64,000 nucleotides of DNA from Narthecium ossifragum (GCA_963920575.1 OY986969.1:6755076-6819075); one strand, 5' to 3'; positions 51,111 through 61,414 are shown, counted from the first letter of the stretch. Notes: a model not told the origin generated them from the sequence alone. A program made the numbers and translations.

Positions 51111-51122
51111 TGGTATCAGAGC
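51111..51122 (+). other. SIRE primer-binding site, initiator tRNA-Met
   Basis: TGGTATCAGAGC, complementary to the 3' end of tRNA-iMet, 2 nt after the LTR. Confidence 0.95.
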
Positions 51123-51172
51123 TAGGTCTCTAATTTAGTGGTGTAACAACCCTTAGAGGATCCTAACTAGAG

Positions 51173-52918
51173 ATGGAAAACCTAGAGGGACAAGCTACCA
51201 ATAGGCCACCCTACTTCAATGGCTCAAATTACAATTATTGGAAAACAAAGATGGAAATCTTTGTGCAATCAATGGATTATGAGGCATGGCTAGTAATTGA
51301 GGATGGACCTTATGTCCCGACCAAAATTATTGATGCAAAAGATGTCCCAAAGACAAAGAGTGACTACACTCCAATTGACCTAAAAAACCTTCAGATTAAT
51401 GCCAAGGCCAAAAGCTTTCTATTTTGTGCCCTTAGCCCTTGTGAATTCAATAGGGTCTCCACATGCAAATCAGCAAAGGAGATATGGGATAAGCTTGAGG
51501 TTACATATGAGGGAACTAGCCGGGTTAAAGAGTCAAAGATAAGTATGCTAGTACATGAGTATGAATTATTTTGCATGAAGAATGATGAGACTATTAGTGA
51601 GATGTTTACACGCTTTAATAACATATTAAATATGCTTGAATCTCTTGGAAGAATTTATGCTAATGATGAGATTGTGAGGAAGATCCTTAGGTGTCTACCT
51701 AAGTCGTGGGATCCCAAAGTGACAGCGATAGAAGAAGCCAAGGATCTATCCAAATTGTCACTAGATGAGCTCATGGGTTCCCTCATGACCTATGAGATGA
51801 ACTTGAAGAGGAGCAACGAAGAGGGAGACAAAAAGAAGAAAACGGTTGGCTTCAAATCATCTAGCAAAGACTCATCCGATTCAAGCGATGGAGATGATGA
51901 TGAGGAGTTGGCGATGATATCAAGGAGAATACAAAAGATCTTCAAACGCCAAGGAGGAAAGAAATTCTTCAAGAAGAAATTCGTCAAAGGTGAAAGGTAT
52001 AATCCCACTTCTTCTAACTCAAATGAAATAATATGTTATGAGTGTAGGAAGCCCGGACACATCAAGTTCGATTGCCCTCAACTCAAGAAGCCTTCAAAGA
52101 AGGAGTTCAATAGAAGGAAGGCAATGGTGGCTACTTGGGGAGAAAGCGATGTTGAGACTTCATCCGATGAAGAAGAACAAGAGGTAGCCAACATATGCCT
52201 AATGGCACATGGAGATGAGGAAGAAGAAGAAAATGAGGTAGAGGATGAGCTTGCATTTGAAGAACTTTTTGATGCTTACCATGCGTTAGCTAATGATTTC
52301 AAATTACTGAAAAAGAAATACTATGCTAATTGTAAGGACTTGAAGAAAGTAGAAGAAGAAAAAGTAGATGCCATGCATAGGATTGGAACCTTAGAAAAAG
52401 AAAACAAATGCATGCTAGAGAACAAGTCTTGTGACACAAATGACACACTTGAGGATGAACTCAAGGACACTCAATATGAGCTCACCATATTGAAGAATAC
52501 AAATTATGATATGCAAAGAGAACTTTTCTTCTTGAGGAAATCCAAGAGAGATCTCACTCTAGAGGTTAATGACCTAAAAATCACTATAGCCAAATTTGTG
52601 AAGAGTAGAGATAAACTAGATGAGATCCTTGATAGCCAAAGGAACTCCTTAAACAAGGAAGGAATTGGCTACAACCCTAGGAAGGTGAACAACCAAAAGA
52701 AGACTAACTTTGTAAAAGCTTCTTCTCATCCTCCTAAGGTAACACAAGGACCTACATGTCATTATTGTTGCAAAGTAGGTCACATTGCACCTAGTTGCTA
52801 TCTCATGAAGAATGTTAATGCTAAGAAAATCTGGTCACCTAGATATTCATCTTCTCTTATGCATAGTACTATTGCAAATGGACCCAAAAAGATTTGGGTA
52901 CCAAAAATCAAGATTTGA
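51173..52918 (+). CDS. SIRE gag
   Basis: 581 codons from ATG. Residues about 10-50 carry the copia gag N-terminal block ('PPYFNGSNYNYWKTKMEIFVQSMDYEAW', DUF4219-like), then a UBN2 gag domain ('AKEIWDKLEVTYEGTSRVKESKISMLVHEYELF', about 100-200). Zinc knuckle CYECRKPGHIKFDC near residue 288 (CX2CX4HX4C), a long acidic/coiled-coil segment (about 325-490) and a second knuckle-like CHYCCKVGHIAPSC near 529. Two knuckles and the long coiled coil suit SIRE gag. Uninterrupted; forms the virus-like particle and packages element RNA. Ends TGA, with pol in another frame beginning about 15 nt later. Confidence 0.92.
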   Translation: MENLEGQATNRPPYFNGSNYNYWKTKMEIFVQSMDYEAWLVIEDGPYVPTKIIDAKDVPKTKSDYTPIDLKNLQINAKAKSFLFCALSPCEFNRVSTCKSAKEIWDKLEVTYEGTSRVKESKISMLVHEYELFCMKNDETISEMFTRFNNILNMLESLGRIYANDEIVRKILRCLPKSWDPKVTAIEEAKDLSKLSLDELMGSLMTYEMNLKRSNEEGDKKKKTVGFKSSSKDSSDSSDGDDDEELAMISRRIQKIFKRQGGKKFFKKKFVKGERYNPTSSNSNEIICYECRKPGHIKFDCPQLKKPSKKEFNRRKAMVATWGESDVETSSDEEEQEVANICLMAHGDEEEEENEVEDELAFEELFDAYHALANDFKLLKKKYYANCKDLKKVEEEKVDAMHRIGTLEKENKCMLENKSCDTNDTLEDELKDTQYELTILKNTNYDMQRELFFLRKSKRDLTLEVNDLKITIAKFVKSRDKLDEILDSQRNSLNKEGIGYNPRKVNNQKKTNFVKASSHPPKVTQGPTCHYCCKVGHIAPSCYLMKNVNAKKIWSPRYSSSLMHSTIANGPKKIWVPKIKI

Positions 52919-52932
52919 TCTTCTATTTGTAG

Positions 52933-54771
52933 GATTGCATGAGATCCAAGATCAAGACCAACTCAAAGGCTAAAAGATGGTACCTTGATAGTGGATGCTC
53001 AAGACATATGACGGGTGAAAGGAGCATGTTCTCAACCCTTCAATCTAAAGATGGAGGAATGGTGACTTTTGGAGATAATGGAAAAGAAAAAATTATTGGC
53101 ATTGGCAATATTGGTAAAACCTCTTCCATTATTATTTAAAATGTTCTCTTAGTTGAAGGTTTGAAACATAACTTACTTAGCATTAGTCAATTATGTGATA
53201 GAGGTAACAAAGTTATTTTTGAAGATTCAAAATGCTATGTTAAGAATGCTCTCAGTGATAAAATCTTGCTAGTAGGACATCGTGATGGTAATATATACAA
53301 ATTTTATCTTAATGATCTTGTTTGCCATGATGATCTATGTCTTAGTGCTTTAAATGAAAATTCTTGGTTATGGCATAGAAGGCTTGGGCATGCTCACATG
53401 GATTTAATATCCAAACTTTCTCGAAAAGACCTTGTTCTTGGACTTCCCAAGATCAAATTTGAGAAAGACACGATTTGTGATGCATGTCAAAGAGGAAAAC
53501 AAGTAAAATCCTTTTTCAAGTCTAAAGATGTAGTTTCTACCACAAGAGCACTAGAACTCATTCATATGGACCTTTTTGGCCCTACTAAACCAACTAGCTT
53601 AGGTGGTAGCTCATATGGATTTGTCTTAGTAGATGACTACACTAGATTCACATGGGTGATTTTCCTTGCACACAAAGATGAAGTCTTTGAGGAATTCACC
53701 AACTTTTGTAGAAGAGTCCAAAATGAGAAAGGTATTCTCATTACATGCATTAGAAGTGATAATGGAGGAGAATTCAAGAATTCCCTTCTAGAAAAGTTTT
53801 GTAATGACAACGGGATTTCCCATAACTTCTCTTCACCTAGAACCCCTCAACAAAATGGTGTTGTTGAAAGGAAAAATAGAACCCTACAAGACATGGCTAG
53901 AACTTTATTATGTGAAAATAATCTTCCTAAGTATTTTTGGGCCGAAGCAATCAATACCTCTTGTCATGTGATAAATAGAGTAACCTTGAGACCCATTTTG
54001 AAGAAAACCCCCTATGAGCTTTGGAAAGGAAGAATTCCAAATATTGGGTACTTTAGAGCTTTTGGTTGCAAATGTTTTATCTTGAACAATGGCAAGGATA
54101 ATCTTGGAAAATTTGATGCTAGATCCGATGAAGGAGTCTTTCTTGGATATTCGGGAAGAAGTAAAAGTTATAGAGTCTTCAATAAAAGGACTTTGGTGGT
54201 TGAAGAATCAATGCATGTGACATTTGATGAAATGATTTTAATTCCTAGTAGAATTGATAATGGTAATGATGAGGTAAACCCAAATGACAAATCAAAAGAC
54301 TTATTGGATGAAACCCAAAATGATGTTGAAGAATTGAATGTTAGATTTGAGGAATCCCTTGAGATTATACCTAGTGATCAACATCATGAGTTGCCAAAGG
54401 ATTGGAAGTATGTATCTTCGCACCCAAAGGAATTAATAATTGGTGAACCATCAAGAGGAATACAAACTAGATCTTCATTAAATACTTGTGCAAATCTAGC
54501 CTTCCTATCTCAAATTGAGCCTAAAACGATAGAGGAAGCACTAGAGGATGATCATTGGATCCTACCAATGCAAGAAGAGTTGAATCAATTTGAAAGAAAT
54601 GAAATTTGGAATTTGGTACCTAGACCTCATGATCATCCCGTTATTGGTACTAAATGGGTTTTTAGAAACAAAATGGATGAATCGGGAACAATTACAAGGA
54701 ATAAAGCTAGACTTGTTGCAAAAGGTTTCAATCAACAAGAAGGAATTGATTTTGATGAAACTTTGCACCGG
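52933..54771 (+). pseudogene. SIRE pol, first part: protease, integrase, start of RT
   Basis: The pol frame opens at 52933. Protease: 'WYLDSGCSRHMTG' near 52978. A TAA at 53137-53139 breaks the frame; the same frame continues at 53140. GAG-pre-integrase/zinc part: 'LWHRRLGHAHMDLI...CDACQRGK'. Integrase core: D in 'IHMDLFGP', D in 'IRSDNGGEF', E in 'NGVVERKNRTL'. RT opens with 'HWILPMQEELNQFERNEIW' and 'TKWVFRNKMDE'. A one-base loss near 54762-54766 shifts the frame in 'FDETxxP', so this part ends in a stop at 54772-54774. These two lesions are the only ones I see in pol. Confidence 0.9.
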
Positions 54772-56048
54772 TAGCTAGACTTGAGGCAATAAGACTACTT
54801 CTAGCTTTTGCATCTTACAAAGATTTCAAATTATATCAAATGGATGTTAAGAGTGCCTTCTTGAATGGTTTACTAAAAGAAGAAGTCTATGTTGAACAAC
54901 CCCCCGGTTTTGAAGACTATAAATTGAGGGATCATGTATTCAAACTCACTAAAGCCTTGTATGGATTAAAACAAGCTCCTAGAGCTTGGTATGAAAGGCT
55001 TAGCAAATTCTTGATGGATAATGATTTTTGTAGAGGAAATATTGATACTACATTGTTTACCAAATCAAAAGGCAAAGATTTGCTCTTGGTTCAAATTTAT
55101 GTTGATGACATTATTTTTTGTTCTACAAATGATAAACTATGTGAAGAATTTGCCACATGCATGCAAAGTGAGTTTGAGATGAGTTTAATGGGTGAACTCA
55201 ATTACTTTCTTGGTTTACAAATCATGCAAACTCGAGGAGGGATCTTTATTAATCAAGCTAAATACACTAGAGACTTACTCAAGAAGTATGATTTTGTAGA
55301 ATCCAAAATCTATAGAACCCCCATGTGTACAACACTAAAACTAGACAAGAATGAAGATGGGAAACCCGTTGAACAAACACTTTATAGAGGGATGATTGGT
55401 TCTCTACTCTATTTGACTGCTAGTAGACCGGACATCATGTTTAGTGTTTGCCTTTGTGCTAGATATCAATCTTGTCCTAAGGAATCTCATTTGGTTGCGG
55501 TCAAGAGGATCTTTAGATATCTAATAGGAACCCAAAATTATGGTTTGTGGTATCCTAGAAGATCATCTTTTGATCTAATTGGCTACTCCGATGCGGACTT
55601 TGCCGGATGTAGACTTGATAGAAAAAGCACAAGTGGTACATGTCACTTTCTTGGTTATGCACTTGTTTCTTGGTTCTCCAAGAAGCAAAATTCAGTTGCT
55701 TTATCCACCGCCGAAGCGGAATATATCGCGGCGGGTAGTTGTTGTGCACAATTGCTTTGGATGAAAATGCAATTGGAAAATTATGACATACATATAGGAA
55801 AAATGCCCATTAGATGTGACAACACTAGTGCCATAAACTTATCTAAAAATCCCATCTTGCATTCTAGAACAAAGCACATAGAAATTAGACATCATTTCCT
55901 TCGTGATCATGCACAAAAAGGAGATATTGCACTTGAGTTTGTTAGCACCGAATATCAAATTGCAGATATTCTAACTAAACCCTTGAGTGAAGACAGAATA
56001 CTCTATCTACTAAGGGAGCTTGGGATGTCCAATGGATGTCCAAAATAA
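54772..56048 (+). pseudogene. SIRE pol, second part: RT and RNase H
   Basis: Continues in the shifted frame: '[14 protein letters not shown]', '[24 protein letters not shown]', '[15 protein letters not shown]', catalytic '[13 protein letters not shown]' (YVDD intact), 'YFLGLQI'. RNase H: '[18 protein letters not shown]', '[10 protein letters not shown]', '[13 protein letters not shown]'; ends '[11 protein letters not shown]...LREL' and TAA. Open over 402 codons, but unlinked from the first part by the frameshift. Confidence 0.9.
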
Positions 56049-56721
56049 AGGAGCTAAAAGGAAAAGGTATGGTCACCTCTTTACCTGCTTTTCATACCAT
56101 ATTCTACTTGAATGCTAAATTTTGGTAAATTAAGTCAATATCATGATTAATGAGTGATTTTTGTCTCATAATATTTAGTTACACGTGCTTGCAAAGATTT
56201 GTGATGTTTTGATTTAAAAATGATTTTAAATTGAATTTCAAAACTCACTTTCTGGGGATGACGGTCGATCCAGCCTTCTTGACGGTCGACCGTGCGTACC
56301 TTCGCACTGGACGGTCGACCGCCAACCTCCTCGGATCGACCGTGGGATGTAACTTTTAAACCCATTGTGTGCCACGATCGACCGCCAACTTCGTTGGATC
56401 GACCGTGCGACAAAATATGTGCGACGGTCGACCGCCAAGTCTTCGGATCGACCGTGCGACGTTTTTTTTTTTTTTTAAACACAATGCTCGCGACGGTCGA
56501 CCGCCAAGTTCCTACGATCGACCGCCACGGCCCGTGTGACAACTTAAGTCGGGGCTTTTTCATCTTTTCCACTCAAATCTCCCCTTATAACTCCCGATCA
56601 AACCCTTCATTCCTCACTGGTTCGACCGTGCCCTAAGTCCTCAAAACGTCTGCAGCTCCTCCTCCTCTCTCTCTCTCAAGCCAATCTCTTCTTCACCACT
56701 CAAAACCCTAACAAGCTGGAG
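56049..56721. other. SIRE spacer between pol and third ORF
   Basis: Holds a palindrome array (56260-56527). The last 100 bp are CT-rich ('CTCCTCCTCCTCTCTCTCTCTC') ahead of ATG 56722, like a plant leader. No gene otherwise. Confidence 0.6.
56260..56527. repeat. GGTCGACC palindrome array 6 (SIRE internal, 3' of pol)
   Basis: Variant in which the closing half-site is often GGTCGACCGCCAA, followed after about 10-15 bp by GGATCGACCGTG; five such units. Confidence 0.9.
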
Positions 56722-57951
56722 ATGCCTCGTACCAAGAATGTTGGTCCTCCTTCACCTGAGGAACCAAGTGCACCTGGGAAACAGAAGAAGGCAGTCTCAA
56801 AGAAGCCATCCGGAGCAAAGAAAGCCAAAGGAGCTCAAGGAGGTTCTTCATCCAATCCTCAACCTACCCCCTCCTACGACGACTACTTCTTCCTGGATAT
56901 GGAGAGGTATAAAACCTGGCCTGATTTTAAGGATAAGTTCGTAGTCTTGGGTAGAGCTTTACAACTGCCTTTAAACAAAAAACAGGTAGTAGAGAAATTC
57001 TTCACTGATATGGGATGGGACAAATTCCTAGAAATGCCTCAATACATCTATCCTGAAATGATTAGGTATTTTTATTGCAATATGAGTGAGGATATAGATG
57101 ATGAGGGATATGTAGCCATTCTTAGCTATGTCTATGGTAATGAAATCAAAATTTCCATAGAATGGTTGAATGAGCTACTTAATGCACCTAATTCAGGAGA
57201 GTGCATTTACTTCACTTCCCATGAGGATCTAAATAGAGCTGATCATGATAAACTAGGGAGAAAGGCAATCCTCAAGCCTCTACTAGTTGAGAAAATACCT
57301 ATAGAACTAAATAGCCTCAACCAACAATTTAGGGAGCTTGCCCAGTTCCTAGGAACAAACCTATTTCCCAAGCTTGGCCATCATGATAATTTGAAACCTA
57401 TCCATGCCTATGTTCTTTCTTGCATGGTTAGGAGAAAACCTCTTAACCTAGGCTATCTAATTATCAAGGAAATGCTAAATCTAAATGCTAGGCAATCACT
57501 TCCTTTTGGGGGGCTCCTAACAAACATTTTCAAAGCCCTAACCCTAAACCTAGCCGATGATGAACGCAAACCCCTTTCTCAACCCTTCAACAAATCCACC
57601 TACAAGAGGATGAAGGCCGCCAAACGAGCTTTAGGCCTCGGTTGGCCTCAGCTCAGTGCCGATGAGGATGATGAGCCTCAAGAAGAGCATGGAGAAGAAA
57701 CTATAGGGGGAGAGCCTTTGCTTGAAGAGCATCAAGGAGAAGCATCTAGTAGCCGAGTTCGTCGTACCATGGCACAAAGGCTTGATGATCTCAAAGCTAG
57801 AATGGGAAGAATGGAACTAAGTCTAGATGACATCAAGTCTTCCCAAGCAACCATCACTGGAGATCAAGCCAAGATGTCTCAGCAACTTGATGATATTTTC
57901 ACCTACATCAAGAATGAATTTCCACCTGGCACTCCTTCAGAAAGCCTCTAG
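56722..57951 (+). CDS. SIRE third ORF ('putative plant transposon protein' domain), function unknown
   Basis: 409 codons from ATG, intact. Basic Lys/Pro/Ser-rich N-terminus (about 1-45, 'KQKKAVSKKPSGAKKAK', a possible nuclear signal), a helical central domain (about 55-300; 'FVVLGRALQLP', 'KFFTDMGWDKFLEMPQYIYPEMIRYFYCNM', 'IHAYVLSCMVRRKPLNLGYLI') and an acidic C-terminus ending in a coiled coil (about 350-395, 'MAQRLDDLKARMGRMELSLDDIKSS'). The central block is the plant-transposon-protein domain that accompanies SIRE and Athila elements. Env-like roles have been proposed for ORFs in this position, but I see no signal peptide or transmembrane helix. Its integrity beside a broken pol is notable. 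Confidence 0.75.
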   Translation: MPRTKNVGPPSPEEPSAPGKQKKAVSKKPSGAKKAKGAQGGSSSNPQPTPSYDDYFFLDMERYKTWPDFKDKFVVLGRALQLPLNKKQVVEKFFTDMGWDKFLEMPQYIYPEMIRYFYCNMSEDIDDEGYVAILSYVYGNEIKISIEWLNELLNAPNSGECIYFTSHEDLNRADHDKLGRKAILKPLLVEKIPIELNSLNQQFRELAQFLGTNLFPKLGHHDNLKPIHAYVLSCMVRRKPLNLGYLIIKEMLNLNARQSLPFGGLLTNIFKALTLNLADDERKPLSQPFNKSTYKRMKAAKRALGLGWPQLSADEDDEPQEEHGEETIGGEPLLEEHQGEASSSRVRRTMAQRLDDLKARMGRMELSLDDIKSSQATITGDQAKMSQQLDDIFTYIKNEFPPGTPSESL

Positions 57952-58480
57952 TGATTGATCCTAATTCTCCATCCTTCTTACCTCTTTTTGATAATGCCAA
58001 AGGGGGAGAAAAAGTGTGGTGTGATGAATGTCAAAGCCCTACATTTCTACATTTCTTACTTTTGTATTTTGAAAAACTTTGTTTTGAATTGAAAGTCCTG
58101 TAAGTTCAAAGTTTTCCAAATGATTTTGAATGAAAGTTGTATGGAAATGTTGGAACCTTTTGAATGAAATGAAGTTGTGTTTGGATAATTGCTTGATGTA
58201 TCAATACAATGTTACTATGTTATAATTCAATATGAAATCACTTCATGAAAGCATAAATGTCATTATTGAATAGAGGTGAACATGCTAAAATCCAAACTAT
58301 TATGTCAACATATCTTGAATGGAACTTTTAATATCATTTTAAAGATATATGACTTGTGTGCATCTTGAAAACTGACTTTAGAACATATTTTTTGAAAGAA
58401 AAGGATGCATTGATTAAGGGGGAGTCAAGATATTTTATCATCACATTTAAAAGGATTGTCATCATCAAAAAGGGGGAGAT
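57952..58480 (+). other. SIRE 3' untranslated region with polypurine tract
   Basis: GGGGGAG-type tracts at about 58000-58012, 58419-58427 and, next to the LTR, AAAAAGGGGGAGAT (58467-58480), the priming tract. T-rich otherwise. Confidence 0.75.
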
Positions 58481-59652
58481 TGTTGATCCTAATCTTGTTT
58501 TGATGATGCCAATATACACTAAATGATAAAATATATGTTTAATATTTATTACCCCTTTAATTGGAGATATTAATTTCAATATTCAAGTGAGTTTGTACTG
58601 ACGATCGATGCAAGGATCGACCGTGGGAATGGGACGGTCGATCCATGGATCGACCGTGATGAATGGTTCATACATGGCTATATGCGTATTGACGCGACGG
58701 TCGATCGGTGCATCGACCGTCGGAAGCGTTTTTCTTGACAGAGGCTCACGGACGATGCGACGGTCGATGTGGCGGTCGACCGTGGCGCATCAATGAAGAA
58801 TGTGAAGAAGCGACGGTCGATCGGTGCATCGACCCTGAGAAGCATTTTTCTTCACAGAGACGGACGGTCGATGCGATGGTCGATGTGGCGGTCGACCGTG
58901 GCGCATATATGAAGAAAAGTCAATGAGCGACGGTCGATCGGAGCATGGACCCTGGGAAGCGACCTTCTCAACAGAGGCTCACGGACGATGTAACGGTCGA
59001 TATCACGGTCGACCGTGAGAGCGACGGACGATGGGTGGATCGACCGTCGAGCAAAAAGGCTGAGTTTTTTATACGTGACGGACAATGGACGGATCGACCG
59101 CCAGCAGCACGCAGAGTAAAAAACTAGCCGTTGGAGAGTTGCAGGGAGCCGTTGGGGCTCATTGTTGAGCTGGTTGAAGCCCATGTATAAGTAGCCTCTT
59201 CATGTAAACTTGCCACAACTTTAATCACTATTATTGAGATCATTTGAGCAAGTTCTAGGAAAGATTTCTACTTATTCTCCTTGAGCTAAAACCTTTGTAA
59301 ACCTTCTTCAAGTGTGAAGAAGTATCTTGAGAGTTGTTCAAACAGCAAGTGGCTGTGATTGTAAGGTCACCAAGCACCAGGAAGCTTGGAGGAAAAGCTT
59401 GTAAGGGATTTGCAAGTAGTGGAACCTCAAGGGGAGCCTTGAGAGAAGTGGACGTAGACCAAGAGTTGGGTCGAACCATTATAAATCGGTGTCATCTCTC
59501 TTACCCTTCTTTCAGTTAATGCTTGCATGCTATTATAGTTAAGTTTCATTTTGTTTACAAGCATTCTAGTTGTTAGATCCCTTTCTATCTGAATTTTCCA
59601 TCAATCTAGTTTTTCGAAAAGAGTCCAATTCACCCCCCCTCTTGGACCATCA
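58481..59652 (+). repeat. SIRE 3' LTR
   Basis: 1172 bp, TG..CA. Longer than the 5' LTR by one 116-bp repeat unit (58791-58906) and one C in the C-run before GACCATCA. TATA-like element near 59184. Confidence 0.93.
58600..59103. repeat. GGTCGACC palindrome array 7 (SIRE 3' LTR), with an extra 116-bp unit
   Basis: Same organisation as array 5 but three instead of two long units; GGTCGACCGTGGCGCAT ends at 58790 and again at 58906. Confidence 0.92.
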
Positions 59653-61090
59653 GTCTTCTGTCTTCTCCCGAAGAGTTTGTAATATTTGGACTTATCTAGA
59701 ATATTTGGCGAATATTCTCCCGGGCGTCGATGGACCAGTCTTCCAGCAGCTAAATATCTTCATCTTCTTCAAATCTGCTATCACACCATCGGGAATCTCT
59801 GAAAGTGTCCAACATGAAAGATGTACGTCTTGATGTCTACTAGATATCACCCAAATTTCCGAATATTTGGACATAAGCAGAATATCTGGTGAATATTGTG
59901 CTAACAATCGACAGAGCAGTGTATTTCAGCATATTAACCGAATTTCTTGCATTTCATCTCAAAGCATGATTAAATCTGAAATCAACTAACAAGCTATCAA
60001 ATACAAACACTCTCGGACTAACAAATGTAAATTATGGGGTTTAAGTATGAATATTTAGTGACTCATCAGGGGCCCATTTAAGGTAACAATTTATATTATG
60101 CAACGTTCTACTCACTGTCATGTTCAAATACTTCCTAATGTGAACGTTAGAAAGTATTTGTGTAGAATGTTGTTGGGGTTATCGATGGGACACATATTTA
60201 TGCAATTGTACCCTTGGAAGAGCAGCCAAGGTTTAGAAATCGCAAGGGGACAACATCACAGAACGTAATGGGTGTCGTGTCCTTTGATCTCCAATTCGTC
60301 TACGTCGCCGTTAGATGGGAAGGTTCAGCAGCGGATATGCGGGTCCTAACTTGGGCGCTTGGCCCCCGTGGCCAGTTCACAGTACCAGAAGGTATTGAGC
60401 CTCGTTATCTATACATGTATATATATTTATTTGCTTTTGCAAGTGCTGATCTAATGTATTGATCCCATCACATTCAGGAAAATTTTATTTGGTCGATTCC
60501 GGTTATGCAAATACAAGGAAGTTTCTGGCGCCGTACAGAGGATTACGTTACCATATCAGCGAATTCCAAAACGTACGCACATGGCGCCGAGCTGAATATG
60601 CGAGAAAAGAGAGATGTACAACCATCGCCATGCACAACTGCGAAATCACGTTGAAAGGGCATTTGGCGTTCTCAAAATGCGGTTTAAGATATTGAGAATA
60701 ATGCAGCCATATCCTTTCGAAGTGCAACGAATAATAGCAACGGTGTGTTGTGTAATCCACAACTATGATATAAGGAATGGACAACATGATTCCTATTTAT
60801 CTCGAGGAAATCGGAGATCGGGAAGTCGAGTACCAAATGTAGATGGAGATCCACAGAATATGGCTAATTTAGATGAGTCTCATGCGGGGAAATTGCTGTG
60901 TAATCGTATTGCAACAGAACTGTGGGAGAACAGAGACTAGTGGAAGAATCAATTGGTTGTCTTCTTAAGTACTATTTTTAGGTGGTCTTCCAACTTGCGT
61001 AATATTTACTTTGTTTTTCAACTATGATTCATTTCTTTCATCTAGCTGTTATGATTATTGATTCTGATTCAAATGCAAACTCTTTTTTGG

Positions 61091-61414
61091 ATGCAGATGA
61101 GTTATTACGTCGTCTATCGCGGTCGTCGGCCGGGCATTTATGCAACATGGCATGAGTGTCATTCACAAGTTGACAAATATCCAAGTGCATGTTTTCGCAA
61201 GTTTCGCTCTATGGATGAAGCATCGCAGTCATATGAAGATTACATCAGATCTCGTTATGAGGAATCCAACGATACAACTCATTCAAAGGCTGACTTGGCG
61301 GCTTACGATGCGATCGATGGGGCACGTTTGAAGCAGTCTTCGAATTATTGTACTGTTGTCTACGAAGTTGCTGCTTGCTTTTTTGTCTTTCTGGCTTATT
61401 TTTTTTCCCACTGA
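61091..61414 (+). CDS. Short protein with RNase H1 N-terminal (caulimovirus-VI-like) domain, partial
   Basis: From ATG 61091 or 61097 (GCAG just before 61097 may instead be a splice acceptor) the frame reads 'MSYYVVYRGRRPGIYATW', 'ECHSQVDKYPSACFRKF', 'MDEASQSYEDYI'. This is the small domain (PF01693 type) found at the N-terminus of RNase H1, where it binds RNA/DNA hybrids, and in caulimovirus protein VI; key features Y-V-V-x-x-G-R-x-P-G-I-Y-x-x-W, F-K/R-x-F and E-A are present. No RNase H catalytic domain follows: the frame ends in a hydrophobic tail at TGA 61412-61414, next to a family X LTR edge, so the 3' part may be lost. It lies about 150 bp after the Harbinger transposase, same strand, and could be a third gene of that element or an unrelated fragment. 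Confidence 0.7.
   Translation: MQMSYYVVYRGRRPGIYATWHECHSQVDKYPSACFRKFRSMDEASQSYEDYIRSRYEESNDTTHSKADLAAYDAIDGARLKQSSNYCTVVYEVAACFFVFLAYFFSH

Larger units (their letters stand above)
50054..59652 (+). mobile_element. SIRE-type Ty1-copia retrotransposon, TSD GTCTT
   Basis: 9599 bp, flanked by GTCTT at 50049-50053 and 59653-59657; the other Athila LTR shows the uninterrupted site. Both LTRs begin TGTTGATCCTAATC and end GACCATCA. Primer-binding site for initiator tRNA-Met (51111-51122), polypurine tract before the 3' LTR (about 58467-58480). Order gag, protease, integrase, RT, RNase H, extra ORF. Integrase before RT and a third ORF before the 3' LTR mark the SIRE/Maximus lineage. LTRs differ at about 13 sites (about 1.2%), plus a 116-bp unit and 1 bp. 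Confidence 0.95.
39329..60068 (-). mobile_element. Athila-type Ty3-gypsy retrotransposon, TSD GGGGC, with nested SIRE insertion
   Basis: Without the nested copia element (and its 5-bp duplicate) it is about 11.1 kb. LTRs are 39329-40759 (1431 bp) and 49034-50053 plus 59658-60068 (also 1431 bp), TGATCGCTC...GACTCATCA. GGGGC flanks it at 39324-39328 and 60069-60073. The primer-binding site matches tRNA-Asp. Minus-strand order: 5' LTR, PBS, palindrome array, gag, protease, RT, RNase H, integrase, second array, small ORF, polypurine tract, 3' LTR. By eye the LTRs differ at about 36 sites (about 2.5%) with no indel. Three stops and a frameshift in gag-pol make it defective. Confidence 0.93.
49034..60068 (-). 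repeat. Athila 5' LTR, interrupted by the SIRE element
   Basis: Segments 49034-50053 and 59658-60068 sum to 1431 bp once the duplicate GTCTT is removed, exactly the length of the 3' LTR. TATA box (minus) at 49886-49895. Confidence 0.93.
38772..60940 (+). pseudogene. PIF/Harbinger DDE transposase (HARBI1-like), split by a nested retroelement
   Basis: Pieces: 38772-39328, then (after the 20.7-kb Athila insert) 60074-60082, intron 60083-60165, 60166-60391, intron 60392-60477, 60478-60940. The N-terminal part has 'WFRVSKSVFEGLCRAL' and 'HSGETIIHYFNHVLKGIVEL', a helix-turn-helix region typical of HARBI1. Catalytic acids are D in 'GVIDGTHI', D in 'YLVDSGYA' and E in 'NHVERAFGVLK' (DDE_Tnp_4). 'RFRNRKGTTSQNV' is the usual block between the first two. 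Lesions: frameshift near 39116, TAG at 39191-39193, a 2-bp frameshift near 60609-60616 and the insertion itself. The enzyme would cut and paste its element using 3-bp target sites. Intron borders are my reading. Confidence 0.85.
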
